Shown here: one piece after another, positions 52,735-61,855 of the stretch
Numbering within the stretch: the stretch's first letter is position 1
Layout of the letters: each line of letters starts with the position of its first letter
Assembly (NCBI RefSeq): GCF_016917755.1
Contig: NZ_CP070326.1
Span: 434,001 to 498,000, forward strand
Source: Streptomyces noursei
GTDB taxonomy: Bacteria > Actinomycetota > Actinomycetes > Streptomycetales > Streptomycetaceae
DNA: 64,000 bases
Direction of reading: 5' to 3'
The notes under the pieces: generated by a model
What the model saw: the letters and a program-made list of their open reading frames with translations, nothing else
What the model was told of the DNA's origin: nothing
The model's database searches: none
Position numbers and translations under genes: made by a program

Positions 52735-53482
52735 TGGGCAGCGCGAACCCGCTCGGGCAGTTCTTGCGTACCCGCCGCGCCCTGATCACCCCCCGAGGAC
52801 TCAGGACTGCCGGTCTCTCCTCGGCGCCGGGTCGCCGGGCTGCGCCGCGAAGAGGTCGCCATGCTGGCCGGGGTCAGCTCCGATTACTACGTGCGGCTGG
52901 AGCAGGGGCGGGAGCGGCACCCCTCCGTGCAGGTCGTCGATGCCCTGTCCCGGGCCCTGCACCTGGACGGGGACGCGACGGATCATCTACAGCGGCTGGC
53001 GCGACCGATTGCGGGGCGGGGCCGTGCGGGACTGTGGGCAGAGGCGCCCGGAGACCGTCAGTCCGGTCCTGTTGCGGATGATGGCGGGCCGGCACCGCAC
53101 ACCGGCCGTGGTCCTCGGGCGCTGTCTGACGGTGCTGGCCCATAACGCCCTGGGCCGAGCCTGTTCGCCGGCCATGCCTACAGCGGCGACCTGGTGCGGT
53201 TGGTGTTCCTCGACCCGGACGCGCGCGAGTTCTCTCCGGACTGGGAGCAGGTGGCGGCCAACACCGTGGGCGGGCTGCGCTCGGCGGCCGGGACCGACAC
53301 CGACGACCCCCAACTTGTCCGGACGGTCGGTGAACTGTCGCTGAAGAGCGCGGAGTTGCGTCGCCTGTGGGACCGCCACGACATCCGCCAGGAGACCCAC
53401 GAGGCCAAATGCTTCCGACATTCGGGGGGGCGGGCGGCTCGGCCACCGCCACCGCCACCGGCATCCCACTCGCCGGCACTTT
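52735..53482 (+). pseudogene. XRE/MmyB-type regulator broken by several frameshifts
   Basis: Pieces of one regulator appear in successive frames: MGSANPLGQFLRTRRALITP, then VAMLAGVSSDYYVRLEQGRE and DALSRALHLDGDATDHLQRL, then LLRMMAGRHRTPAVVLGRCL and TVLAHNALG, then FAGHAYSGDLVRLVFLDPDA and LWDRHDIRQETHEAKCFRH. At least three frame changes are needed to join them. An intact relative is at 27919-28779 in this window. It lies divergent to the dead SDR gene. The 53483-53745 region holds nothing further. Confidence 0.82.
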
Positions 53483-53745
53483 GACTGGTGGCAATCGCAA
53501 CGACGGCCTTCCTCACCCTCGGATGCCCAGTCATCTGCTGACGACACCTCAACGCGTCGCAGGGGTAGCAGATCAGGTCTACGACGTCGGCTATCCGCCG
53601 CCTCCTTCAGCCAACGACCAGATGAGAACATCGTTCGTGGTGGGTGATCGCATCGCCCTCGAAGCCACCCAACTACCTTTCCTTGAAGACCATTTCGTTA
53701 GGGCGCTCCTCTGGCTCGTTGAGAAAGGCCGGTATTGACGAATGG

Positions 53746-54603
53746 TCAGGTGTTGGCCAGCAGGAAGTCCTCTCCGCTCGACGGGCGGAGGCCGTCGGTG
53801 CGATCGGCGAAGTAGCGATCGGCGAGCGAACCCCCCGACACGTGGCGGGCCTCGCCGAAGCCGGCTTCACGGGCCAGTGCCAACATCTCGGGCGGAGTGT
53901 AGAAGCTGATGAACGGGGTGCCGGATGCCTGTGCGCCTTCCTTGCTCGTCCGGAGGCCGCGGCGGTCCGCGTCGTCGATGAGTTCGGGCGGCAGCAGGAA
54001 GGTCATGGCGAGCGTCGAGCCGGGTGCCAGCCCGGCGATCTGGCGGAGAGTGGCCACGGTGGCGTCCTTGGTGAGGTACATGGTGACGCCGGTGGAGACG
54101 ATGACCGCCGGTCGGCTGGAATCGAAGCCGGCAACGGTCAGCTGTTCCAGCCAGTCTTCGCTCGCCTCGAAGTCGACCGGCACCAGGTGCAGCCAGTCGG
54201 GAATGTCGTAGCCGAGTTCGACCAGGCGGCGACGCTTCCATGCCTGGGTGGCGGGCTGGTCGACCTCGAAGACCTGTAGGCGGGAGGCGACCTCCGGCCG
54301 GCGCTGGGCAAAGGTGTCCAGGCCGGCTCCCAGGATGACGTACTGGGTGACGTCGTGGTCGACCTGCTCGGCGACCAGGTCCTCGATGAAGCGAGCGCGG
54401 GCCACGATGGCCGCTCGGAATCCCCCGGTGGCATCCGGGTCCATGTCGGGACGGCTGCGCCAGTCGTCGTCGGGAGCCGCCAGCTGGAGGCCGATCTCGT
54501 CGTCGAGCACATGCGGTGGTGGGTCCACCTGGACGTGCACGGCTCGCCAGAGGGCGGTCCGCAGCGCGGTGTTGTCCGGTGTCCCGGTCGGCTCGCCTGT
54601 CAT
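53746..54603 (-). CDS. Class I SAM-dependent methyltransferase (TIGR00027 / leucine carboxyl MT-like)
   Basis: 285 residues. The family shows in ARARFIEDLVAEQVDHDVTQYVILGAGLDTFAQRRP (about 68-103), the VFEVDQPATQAWKRRRL motif II, VPVDFEASEDWLEQL and VIVSTGVTMYLTKDATVATL. These proteins are SAM-dependent methyltransferases, often O-methylating, some in secondary metabolism. ATG at 54603 gives the standard start; an upstream ATG exists but adds non-family sequence. The VOC gene is 26 bases upstream, so these two and the RHH gene may form one unit. Confidence 0.87.
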   Translation of the reverse strand: MTGEPTGTPDNTALRTALWRAVHVQVDPPPHVLDDEIGLQLAAPDDDWRSRPDMDPDATGGFRAAIVARARFIEDLVAEQVDHDVTQYVILGAGLDTFAQRRPEVASRLQVFEVDQPATQAWKRRRLVELGYDIPDWLHLVPVDFEASEDWLEQLTVAGFDSSRPAVIVSTGVTMYLTKDATVATLRQIAGLAPGSTLAMTFLLPPELIDDADRRGLRTSKEGAQASGTPFISFYTPPEMLALAREAGFGEARHVSGGSLADRYFADRTDGLRPSSGEDFLLANT

Positions 54604-54629
54604 GGTGTTCCCTTCCGGCGCCGTTGTGG

Positions 54630-54974
54630 TCAGTTCTGGGCGGGTGCTTGGAGGCTCCACAGTCGCCCGTCGGGATCGCGGACGGTCATCTCCTTGGTTC
54701 CGTAGTGGGTGTCCTCGAACGGCGTGACCACCTCGACGGCAGGATCGGAGCGGAACGCGTCCGCGTCCGCCACCTTCAGCACGATCTGCGTCTGAGGCTC
54801 TTGGTCTTCCGGGACCTCGGCGATGAAGACGTACGGCCCGTCGCCGTTGCGGAGCTGACCGGAGTTGTGGTCGGTCGAGAACTCCAACTCGTAGCCCAGC
54901 GACTGGAAGAACTTCGCCGCCCTGCCCCAGTTGTGGGTCGTCAAGTGCACGGCCTCGATTCCTTCGGTCGGCAT
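54630..54974 (-). CDS. VOC-family (glyoxalase/bleomycin-resistance fold) protein
   Basis: 114 residues forming one VOC half-barrel pair. GIEAVHLTTHNWGRAAKFFQSLGYELEF opens the domain, then QIVLKVADADAFRS and EMTVRDPDGRLWSLQAP closes it. Metal-binding residues His and Glu positions are partly present. Substrate unknown. The start ATG (54974) abuts the stop of the RHH protein gene by a single base, so the two are co-translated. Confidence 0.88.
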   Translation of the reverse strand: MPTEGIEAVHLTTHNWGRAAKFFQSLGYELEFSTDHNSGQLRNGDGPYVFIAEVPEDQEPQTQIVLKVADADAFRSDPAVEVVTPFEDTHYGTKEMTVRDPDGRLWSLQAPAQN

Positions 54975-54975
54975 A

Positions 54976-55158
54976 TCAGCTCTCCCTCTCCGTCGCTCGC
55001 TCGTTGTCCGTGCCCTCGGCGTCGTCGAGATAGGCGCGCAGCGCTTCGGCGACCAGTGCCGACAGCGACATCCCCGATTCGATGGCGTGGTACTTGACCT
55101 GCTTGATCAGTCCGATCGGCAGGTACACGTTGAACTGCTTGACTTCCTCATCACCCAC
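54976..55158 (-). CDS. Ribbon-helix-helix (CopG-like) DNA-binding protein
   Basis: 60 residues. [20 protein letters not shown] forms the beta-strand and first helix; [20 protein letters not shown] the second helix, a standard RHH dimer. Such small proteins act as repressors or antitoxins. Here it precedes a VOC gene with a one-base spacing; no toxin-like partner is evident, so local autoregulation of the pair is the simplest role. ATG at 55158. Confidence 0.82.
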   Translation of the reverse strand: MGDEEVKQFNVYLPIGLIKQVKYHAIESGMSLSALVAEALRAYLDDAEGTDNERATERES

Positions 55159-55354
55159 AGAAGCGATGCTAGCATCCTAGCAAGCTAGCCGTTCGAAGCA
55201 ATGCGCATCGCCCGAAGTCCGCGGGACCGCCCCCGGCGCCTGCCGTGACAGCGTGCCCGGGGTCGGGCAGGGCGGCGCCCTACGTCGCCCCGTATGTCTG
55301 CGACCACCTGCGGGGCCCACGCCATCCACGCATCGCCCAACTGCCGCCCGCCGT

Positions 55355-55832
55355 ACCGGACTTCTGCGAGTCCGTGACGGAGGCGTCGGCGCTCTACCAT
55401 CCGCTGCTCGCCGACCGCCGGATGCTCGTTGCACTGGACAACGCGGGCACCGCCGAACAGGCACGCCCCCTGCTGCCCGCGACGCCGGACTGTCTGTCGA
55501 GCAACGCTGCCCGGCTCTTCCGCTTCCTGGGTCTGCACCCCGGCCCGTGCGTCGGCGACCACCACGCCAGCGTGCTGGTCGGCGGGGACGTCGAGGGCCG
55601 CCGTCGCCATCTCAACGAACCGCGCGACGCCCACCTCCTCGAGGAACGTGCCCATGGACACTATGTGCGGTCGGAAATGGTGCGCATCTACGCCGCGCAA
55701 CGCGTCGCGGTGGAGGAGCCCCGTTGGGCTCAGGACCAGGCCGTACAGCGGCTGCTCGCCTTCATAGCCCAACGCCGGGTGGCCCCTCCGACCTCTCGTT
55801 CGGATCTTGCCGGCTCGGACACCTCCCGCTGA
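55355..55832 (+). pseudogene. AfsR/SARP-type NB-ARC regulator remnant
   Basis: One frame contains ALYHPLLADRRMLVALDNAG and AEQARPLLPATPDC, which corresponds to the Walker B part of an NB-ARC ATPase in AfsR/SARP regulators. It is joined directly to ARLFRFLGLHPGPCVGDHHA and later segments resembling the winged-helix region. The Walker A half, the DNA-binding and the BTAD domains are missing, and about 100 residues between the two joined parts are absent. No start codon in context. Interpreted as an internally deleted remnant. Confidence 0.55.
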
Positions 55833-55890
55833 TCCGGATCGATCCGACGTGATGCCGCCTGATCCGATGTGATCCGGCCTGATCCGGCCG
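55831..55890. repeat. GATCCG-rich short repeat block
   Basis: GATCCG or close variants (GATCC, TGATCCG, TGATGCCG) occur six times in 60 bases, in irregular spacing, ahead of the secreted hydrolase gene. Each unit is partly self-complementary. It may be a regulatory repeat or residue of slippage; nothing supports a specific role. Confidence 0.5.
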
Positions 55891-56012
55891 GCCGCCGAGG
55901 GTCGGAGTCCGCCTGGAGTCGGACCAAGATGGCCCTGAAGGAGGATTCGTCGGCACTTGCTCGTACGAAATGGTCGTTCTTTCCGGCAAGTTGACGGGAA
56001 GGAAGGCATTTC

Positions 56013-57593
56013 GTGCGAATACGACGCTTAGCGGCCGTGCTGGCGGTCGGGGTCACGGCGACGCTGGTCCCCGCCCTGTCCCCGGCGCAGGCATCCGCCG
56101 CGGACCCGCTGCACGGGTTCCACAACCAGCGCCCCGCCTGGCACCGTTGCGACACCTCGATGCCCGCCGCGTACCAGTGCGCGACGATCGATGTGCCGCT
56201 CGACTACAGCCGGCCCACCGGCAGGACCATCAAGCTGGCCATCTCCCGGATGAAGGCCGGCGGCTCGGCCGAGCGGCACGGCGCGATCCTGTTCAATCCC
56301 GGTGGGCCCGGCGCCAACGGCCTGGCCATGCCGGTCGCGATGAACGACACGATGCCCAAGGACGTCCGCGAGCGTTACGACCTGATCGGGTTCGACCCCC
56401 GCGGAGTGGGCCGGAGCACCCCCGTCACCTGCGGCCTGACGGCCGCGGAGCGGAAGGTCGAACACCCCTACCGGCCCGAGACGTTCAACCATGATGTGAC
56501 TTGGGCACGGTCCGTCGCCGAGAAGTGCCGCACCGAGAACGGCGACGTGCTCCGGCACATCACCACCCGCAACACCGCCCGTGACATGGACGTCATCCGC
56601 GCCGTACTGGGCGAGAAGAAGATCTCGTACCTGGGCTTCTCGTACGGCACCTACCTCGGCGCCGTCTACACGCAGATGTTCCCCCAGCGGACCGACCGCT
56701 TCGTACTCGACAGCGCGGTCGACCCCGCCCGGGTCTGGCGCGGCATGATCCAGGTGTGGGCAGAGGGCGCCGAGCCGGCGTTCGCCCGATGGACGAAGTG
56801 GACCGCTCAGCGCGACCGGGCCTATCACCTCGGGAGCACGCCCGCCGCGGTCAAGGCGTCGTTCTGGGACCTGGTCGCCCGAGCCGACCGCGACCCCATC
56901 CCGTATGAGAACCAGAAGCTCAGCGGGGACGACCTCCGGGCCGGTCTGCGTCCCCAGTTCTTCAGTCCGATCGAGGCCGCCGAGACCGTCGCCGCGCTGA
57001 AGGCCGCCGCCGATGGGAAGCCCACCTCGCACCGCATCGTGGGGCTGGACGGCGCGCCGGCTCCGCGGAGCCCCGGAGAAACCGACGCGCAGCCACCGGC
57101 CGACAACGGCTCCGCGGTGTTCTGGTCCGTCGTCTGTGGCGACACCGCGGCCTGGCCGCGTCGCATCGACCAGTACCGCCGTGATGCGATCCAGGACAAG
57201 GCCAGGCACCCGCTGTACGGCGACTTCGGCTCCAACATCACGCCGTGCGCCTTCTGGACCGGACCGGCCGAGCCCGTCACGACCGTGCACAACGATGTCC
57301 GTCTCCTCACCGTCCAGAACCAGTGGGATCCCCAGACACCTCTGGTCAGCGGTCTGGGCATGCACCGCACCCTGACGGCTTCGCGCATGGTGTACGTCGA
57401 GGGCGGCGAGGGCCACGGCGTCTACTCCGGGGACCCGCGCGCCTGCGCCAACCGTGCCGTCAACGCCTATCTGAGCACCGGCCAGCTCCCGACACGGGAC
57501 CTCACCTGCGAGGCGTCCGGCAGCCAGAACGCCGGCCTGGGGAAGAGTACGGTCCCGATTCCGCACCGCGTACCGGGAGCGCCCGGCTTCTGA
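56013..57593 (+). CDS. Secreted alpha/beta hydrolase (tripeptidyl aminopeptidase-like, SlpD/E family)
   Basis: 526 residues. Signal peptide RIRRLAAVLAVGVTATLVPA-LSPAQASA, cleavage likely after ASA (about 29). The catalytic Ser is in ISYLGFSYGTYLGAVYTQMFP (about 216); FNPGGPGANG gives the oxyanion region; the Asp is near VQNQWDPQTPL and the His in GEGHGVYSG. Two Cys pairs are spaced for disulfides. The family releases N-terminal peptides from extracellular proteins. GTG at 56013 follows GGAAGGA. It stands alone and converges on the DUF5682 operon. Confidence 0.92.
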   Translation: MRIRRLAAVLAVGVTATLVPALSPAQASAADPLHGFHNQRPAWHRCDTSMPAAYQCATIDVPLDYSRPTGRTIKLAISRMKAGGSAERHGAILFNPGGPGANGLAMPVAMNDTMPKDVRERYDLIGFDPRGVGRSTPVTCGLTAAERKVEHPYRPETFNHDVTWARSVAEKCRTENGDVLRHITTRNTARDMDVIRAVLGEKKISYLGFSYGTYLGAVYTQMFPQRTDRFVLDSAVDPARVWRGMIQVWAEGAEPAFARWTKWTAQRDRAYHLGSTPAAVKASFWDLVARADRDPIPYENQKLSGDDLRAGLRPQFFSPIEAAETVAALKAAADGKPTSHRIVGLDGAPAPRSPGETDAQPPADNGSAVFWSVVCGDTAAWPRRIDQYRRDAIQDKARHPLYGDFGSNITPCAFWTGPAEPVTTVHNDVRLLTVQNQWDPQTPLVSGLGMHRTLTASRMVYVEGGEGHGVYSGDPRACANRAVNAYLSTGQLPTRDLTCEASGSQNAGLGKSTVPIPHRVPGAPGF

Positions 57594-57751
57594 CCACCTT
57601 GGGCACCGGACAGCGCACGCGTGGGGTCCTGGCCGTGACGATGGCCGGGGCCTCATGCCTGGGTCGGCACATCCCGGTCCGGATCGTCGGCCTCACCGAC
57701 GTTGGCCACCCATGCAGTTGGCGGCCCGTTGGCGGCGGTGTGTCTCGTGTC

Positions 57752-57787
57752 CGTCGGGGCGCCCGTGGGTTCGGGCGCCCCGACGGG
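57752..57787. terminator. Strong bidirectional terminator hairpin
   Basis: Perfect 15-bp inverted repeat, CCGTCGGGGCGCCCG and its complement, around a 6-base loop. It sits between two convergent genes (secreted hydrolase ending at 57593 and DUF5682 gene ending at 57819), as expected of a bidirectional factor-independent terminator in a high-GC genome. Confidence 0.85.
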
Positions 57788-57818
57788 GGCCGCGGCCGGG
57801 GGCCTGCTCCCGGCGGAG

Positions 57819-60638
57819 TCATCGGCCGGCCAGCAGTGCCTCCAGTGCGATGGCCGTGTCCGGGTGGGCCCTGGTCAGTGTCGCGCCGTGCGGGGCGGGT
57901 GGCGCGGTCTGCCAGGTACCGTCGCAGCCGAGCAGGCCCGCCAGGGCGTCGCACGTCGCGGGGTGGGCGGCGAGGAGGGTGACGCCGTGGCCGGTGTCCG
58001 CGCCCGGTGTGGGTTCGGCGGTGTGCGCCTCCGGTTGGCTTCGCCACGGTGGTGTCCAGGCGTCGAGCGCCGCGAGTCGGCCGGGGAAGATCCGACCGGC
58101 CTCGCGGATCAGCAACGGGGCGAGCTCGGCGCCGTCCGAGCGCAGGGTGCCGATCAGGGTCGGCAGCCACGGCAGGAGCACCGGGTCGGGCAGTCGCCCG
58201 AAGGCGTTCGACACCGCTTCCACGACGAAGTCGGCGAGGCCGGGGACGGGCTCCAGGGCGTGCAGGAAGCCGCTGAGGTAGCGCGGGTAGGCGGGCACCA
58301 CCAGGGGGTTGCCGAGCAGTGCGTCGCACTTGGCCCGCAGGTCGGCGCGGGAGAGGTGGCCGAGCTGGGTCCGGGCCGCCCACAGCAGTGCCGTCTTGGA
58401 CGGGTCCTCGGGGTGCGACTGGCTGACCGCCAGCTCCAGTTGGGTCCGGTCGCAGCCGAGCGACAGCGCCAGGCCCTCCATGCTGAACAGGAAGCCCAGC
58501 ATGGCCGCCACCTGGCGGACGGTGGCGTCTTCGTCGGTGCAGGCCGTAGGCAGCAGCGTGCAGTAGTGCGCGTACCCGGTCTTGACGAAGGACTCGATCC
58601 ACTGCGGCAGCACCGGTTCGCTGGTGCGGTAGTGCGACAGCAGCCGGCGTACCCGGCGGAGTACCTCCGGTGCGCCGTCGACGCTGCGTTCGGCGGCCAG
58701 CACCTCCAGGGCGCGGGTGCCCAGTTCGTCGGCGAGCCGGCGGCTGCGCAAGTACAGTGCCGCGTCCTCGACGGTTTCCAGGACCGTCGCCGTGGTGGCC
58801 TGTGAGCCGTACGCCGTGCGGCGCAGGCGTTGTTCGAGGACCTGCTCGATGCTGACGCCCTCGTAGCCCAGCTCGATGAGCGCGCGCTGGTGGGTACCCA
58901 GTGCCAGGTCCCAGGATTCCTGGATGGGGCGTTCGCCGAGCTTCCGCTCTCCCATGATCGGGCGGGCGGCGCCGTGCGGCATGAGGTAGCGCAGCATCCA
59001 CAACACGTCGGAGCAGCGCTCCAGTTCCGGCTGGGCGGCTATGTCCAGCAACGCCCGCTGGACGCCGCGCTGCTGGAGCTTGAGTTCGAGCGGTGCCAGG
59101 CGGTCGTGGACGTCGCGTGCCAGGGGTGGCAGGGCGTCGTAGCCGACCTGGCCGGTCCGGTCGCCGCCCATCATGATGTCCACCAGGCGGCGCACGTCGC
59201 GCCGGCCGGGCACGGTGTCCTTCTCGATGCAGGTGACCGCCGCGTCCTGGAAGTCGTACGGCGTCGGCTTGGCCCGGTCCCGCATTCCGGCGAGCAGGAT
59301 CGAGGTCTCGAACACCGCGATGGCGTCGGCGGTGGACGCGAGGTAGCCGTTGCGGCGCGCGGCGCGCACGATCTCCACCGACCAGCCGAGGAGTTCGGCC
59401 TCGTCGAGCCCGTCCAGGACCGGCGGTTGTCGGAGGAATCCGGTCAGCTTGTCGGTGGGCGGCGATGTCTGTGGCACGGGGGCGAGGGCGACCGCGGTCT
59501 TCCTGGGCCGTGCCGGCTTCTTCGTGCCGGTCTGCCCGTCCAGGCGGTAGGGCTGTACGCGGGTGCGTTTGACGTTCTTCGCCCAGACCGTGGCGGCGAT
59601 CGACACCGAGCCGGCGGCGAGGCCGAACTGCGCCTCGATCGCCGCGTGGCTTGACGGGATCAGGCCGTGCTGCCATGTGGTGGCGGTGCGCGGGCCGATC
59701 TCGAAGGTGTCGGTGCCGTGGACGCCGAACTCCGCGACGCGGCTGGCCGCATGGAAGGCGCCGCAGACGTAGAGGCAGTCCGCGGGATCGGCGCCGGTCG
59801 CGGCCAGGTGCGCGCGCATCCTCGTCCACATGTAGCGCTCGCGGTCCTCGTCCACGCGCACCCGGTTCGGTTCACCCGGTGCCAGGCGCCGGAAGAGGCT
59901 GCCGATCAGCAGCATGACCTGGCGGTAGGTGTCGTGGTCGCTGTCGCCGAGCGGCACTTCGACGTACTGGTGCCACCACTCCGACCAGTGCCGCACCTTG
60001 CCGTGGCGCAGCAGGTGTTCCTCCAGCTCGGCGAAGCGGGGCCGCAGGTCACCGATCTCCACGCCGACCGCGTCGCCGTGCAGCGCGGCCTCCTCCTCGG
60101 CGGGTGGGGCGTCCGCTCCCCCGTTCTGGGCGGGGGGCTCGGCGGAGTGCGTGCCGCGGGCGTCCCACTGGAAGACGTGGTCCGAGGAGCGGTCGACGAG
60201 GACCAGCTCGACGCCCGGGGTGTCCAGTGCGTAGGCGATCGCCTGGTACTCGGCCGACGCCTCGGTGATCGGTGCGACCACCGACAGCGGGGACCACTCG
60301 GCGGGGAAACCGTCGATCTCGGTCGCGAACGCCTGGACCGCCACCGGGAGCCTGCAGTTGCGGAGTTCGGTGAGCAGCGGGGCCATGTCCTCGCACAGCT
60401 CCAGGTAGACGACCTTCGGCTGCTTCTCCCGCAGGCGGCGGGCCATCGCGAGGGCGGAGGCGGGCGAGTGGTGGCAGACAGGGAAGATCTCCAGCGGTTC
60501 GCGGACCGCGCGGTCGACGTCGTCGACGATGCCGAGCAGGATGCCCTCCAGGGCGTCGGGCCCGTCGGCGAACGCGGCGGCGGCCTCCTGCAACTGTCCG
60601 CGCAGCCCGGCGAAGGTGCTCTCGTGCGCGCCGCTCAT
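57819..60638 (-). CDS. DUF5682-family protein of a MoxR-VWA system
   Basis: 939 residues. N-terminal third has FPVCHHSPASALAMARRLRE (about 50-70) and ELCEDMAPLLTELRNC, with LVLVDRSSDHVFQWDARG, features of DUF5682. DPADCLYVCGAFHAASRVAEFG (near 305) and the following ATVWAKNVKRTRVQPY are conserved-looking. The rest is helical, repeat-like, with no known catalytic motif. DUF5682 genes accompany MoxR ATPase and VWA genes in actinobacteria; a role as effector or adaptor is inferred. ATG at 60638 overlaps the ATPase stop by four bases. Confidence 0.78.
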   Translation of the reverse strand: MSGAHESTFAGLRGQLQEAAAAFADGPDALEGILLGIVDDVDRAVREPLEIFPVCHHSPASALAMARRLREKQPKVVYLELCEDMAPLLTELRNCRLPVAVQAFATEIDGFPAEWSPLSVVAPITEASAEYQAIAYALDTPGVELVLVDRSSDHVFQWDARGTHSAEPPAQNGGADAPPAEEEAALHGDAVGVEIGDLRPRFAELEEHLLRHGKVRHWSEWWHQYVEVPLGDSDHDTYRQVMLLIGSLFRRLAPGEPNRVRVDEDRERYMWTRMRAHLAATGADPADCLYVCGAFHAASRVAEFGVHGTDTFEIGPRTATTWQHGLIPSSHAAIEAQFGLAAGSVSIAATVWAKNVKRTRVQPYRLDGQTGTKKPARPRKTAVALAPVPQTSPPTDKLTGFLRQPPVLDGLDEAELLGWSVEIVRAARRNGYLASTADAIAVFETSILLAGMRDRAKPTPYDFQDAAVTCIEKDTVPGRRDVRRLVDIMMGGDRTGQVGYDALPPLARDVHDRLAPLELKLQQRGVQRALLDIAAQPELERCSDVLWMLRYLMPHGAARPIMGERKLGERPIQESWDLALGTHQRALIELGYEGVSIEQVLEQRLRRTAYGSQATTATVLETVEDAALYLRSRRLADELGTRALEVLAAERSVDGAPEVLRRVRRLLSHYRTSEPVLPQWIESFVKTGYAHYCTLLPTACTDEDATVRQVAAMLGFLFSMEGLALSLGCDRTQLELAVSQSHPEDPSKTALLWAARTQLGHLSRADLRAKCDALLGNPLVVPAYPRYLSGFLHALEPVPGLADFVVEAVSNAFGRLPDPVLLPWLPTLIGTLRSDGAELAPLLIREAGRIFPGRLAALDAWTPPWRSQPEAHTAEPTPGADTGHGVTLLAAHPATCDALAGLLGCDGTWQTAPPAPHGATLTRAHPDTAIALEALLAGR

Positions 60639-61747
60639 GACAGGGTGGCGATCGCGTCGCGGCCGCCCGCCAGGAATTCCGGCCATGATCCGCCCTCTTC
60701 CTTGCTGCGCGGCTCGACGACACCATGCAGGTATTTGTTGAGGATGGCCAGGTCCTCGGGCTCGCGTCGGGCCAGTGAGCCGACGAGCGAGGAGGCCAGC
60801 GTGTGGGCGGTCAGGGCACGCTCGCCGAAGAAGTTGCTGTGCAGGACGGCGTCCTCGAGGACGCCGATCTGTTCGGCGGTGGACAGGGCGGACTCCAGCT
60901 TCTCGTCGTCACTGCCGGCCGCTGCGGCCGAGGCGCGCAGGTCGGCGAAGCTCTGCAGCAGGACGTCGAGCAGGTTCGGCGGCACGTCCAGCTCGATCTG
61001 GTGGCGGCGCAGCAGTTCCTCGGTGCGGAAGCGGACGATCTCCGCCTCGCTCTTCTTGTTGGTCACCACGGGGATGCGGACGAAGTTGAAGCGGCGCTTG
61101 AGTGCCGAGGAGAGGTCGTTGACGCCCCGGTCGCGGCTGTTGGCGGTGGCGATGATCGAGAAGCCGGGCTTGGCGAAGACGATGTTGTCGCTGTCCAGTT
61201 CGGGAACGGAAATGTACTTCTCGGACAGGATCGAGATCAGCGCGTCCTGGACGTCGCTGGTGGAGCGGGTGAGTTCCTCGAACCGGCCGATCGCGCCGTT
61301 CTCCATCGCGGTCATGATCGGCGAGGGGATCATCGACTCCCGCGACTGGCCCTTGGCGATGACCATGGACACGTTCCAGGAGTACTTGATGTGGTCCTCG
61401 GTGGTGCCGGCGGTGCCCTGCACCACCAGCGTGGAGTTGCGGCTGATCGCTGCGGACAGCAGCTCGGCCAGCCAGCTCTTGCCGGTGCCGGGGTCGCCGA
61501 TGAGGAGCAGACCGCGGTCGGAGGCGAGCGTGACGATGGCGCGCTCGACGAAACTGCGGTCGCCGAACCACTTCTGCGGGATCTCCCGGTCCAGGCCGTC
61601 GGAGCGCTCCGAGCCCAGGATGAACAGACGGATCATCTTCGGGGACAGGCGCCAGGAGAAGGGCTTGGGGTTGTCGTCGACGGACTCCAGCCAGTCCAGT
61701 TCTTCGGCGTACTTGATCTCGGCGGGGGCGCGCAACAGGTCAGACAT
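60635..61747 (-). CDS. MoxR-type AAA+ ATPase
   Basis: 370 residues. Walker A is LLLIGDPGTGKSWLAELLSAA (about 82-102), Walker B-like region IGRFEELTRSTSDVQDALISIL (about 155-176), sensor 1 SIIATANSRDRGVNDLSSAL, and the arginine-finger segment KRRFNFVRIPVV. This is the MoxR class that acts as a chaperone-like remodeller with a VWA protein. It is translated with DUF5682. The VWA gene is upstream, separated by 108 bases. ATG at 61747. Confidence 0.92.
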   Translation of the reverse strand: MSDLLRAPAEIKYAEELDWLESVDDNPKPFSWRLSPKMIRLFILGSERSDGLDREIPQKWFGDRSFVERAIVTLASDRGLLLIGDPGTGKSWLAELLSAAISRNSTLVVQGTAGTTEDHIKYSWNVSMVIAKGQSRESMIPSPIMTAMENGAIGRFEELTRSTSDVQDALISILSEKYISVPELDSDNIVFAKPGFSIIATANSRDRGVNDLSSALKRRFNFVRIPVVTNKKSEAEIVRFRTEELLRRHQIELDVPPNLLDVLLQSFADLRASAAAAGSDDEKLESALSTAEQIGVLEDAVLHSNFFGERALTAHTLASSLVGSLARREPEDLAILNKYLHGVVEPRSKEEGGSWPEFLAGGRDAIATLS

Positions 61748-61855
61748 CTCAGGGCCTTTCGCTATAGGGGCATGCTGAAACGGGAGGGGTGATGCGGGAG
61801 ACGTGACACGTGAAGGGTGATGTGCAGGTAAGCGGGCGGGCGGCCCCGCGAGCGC

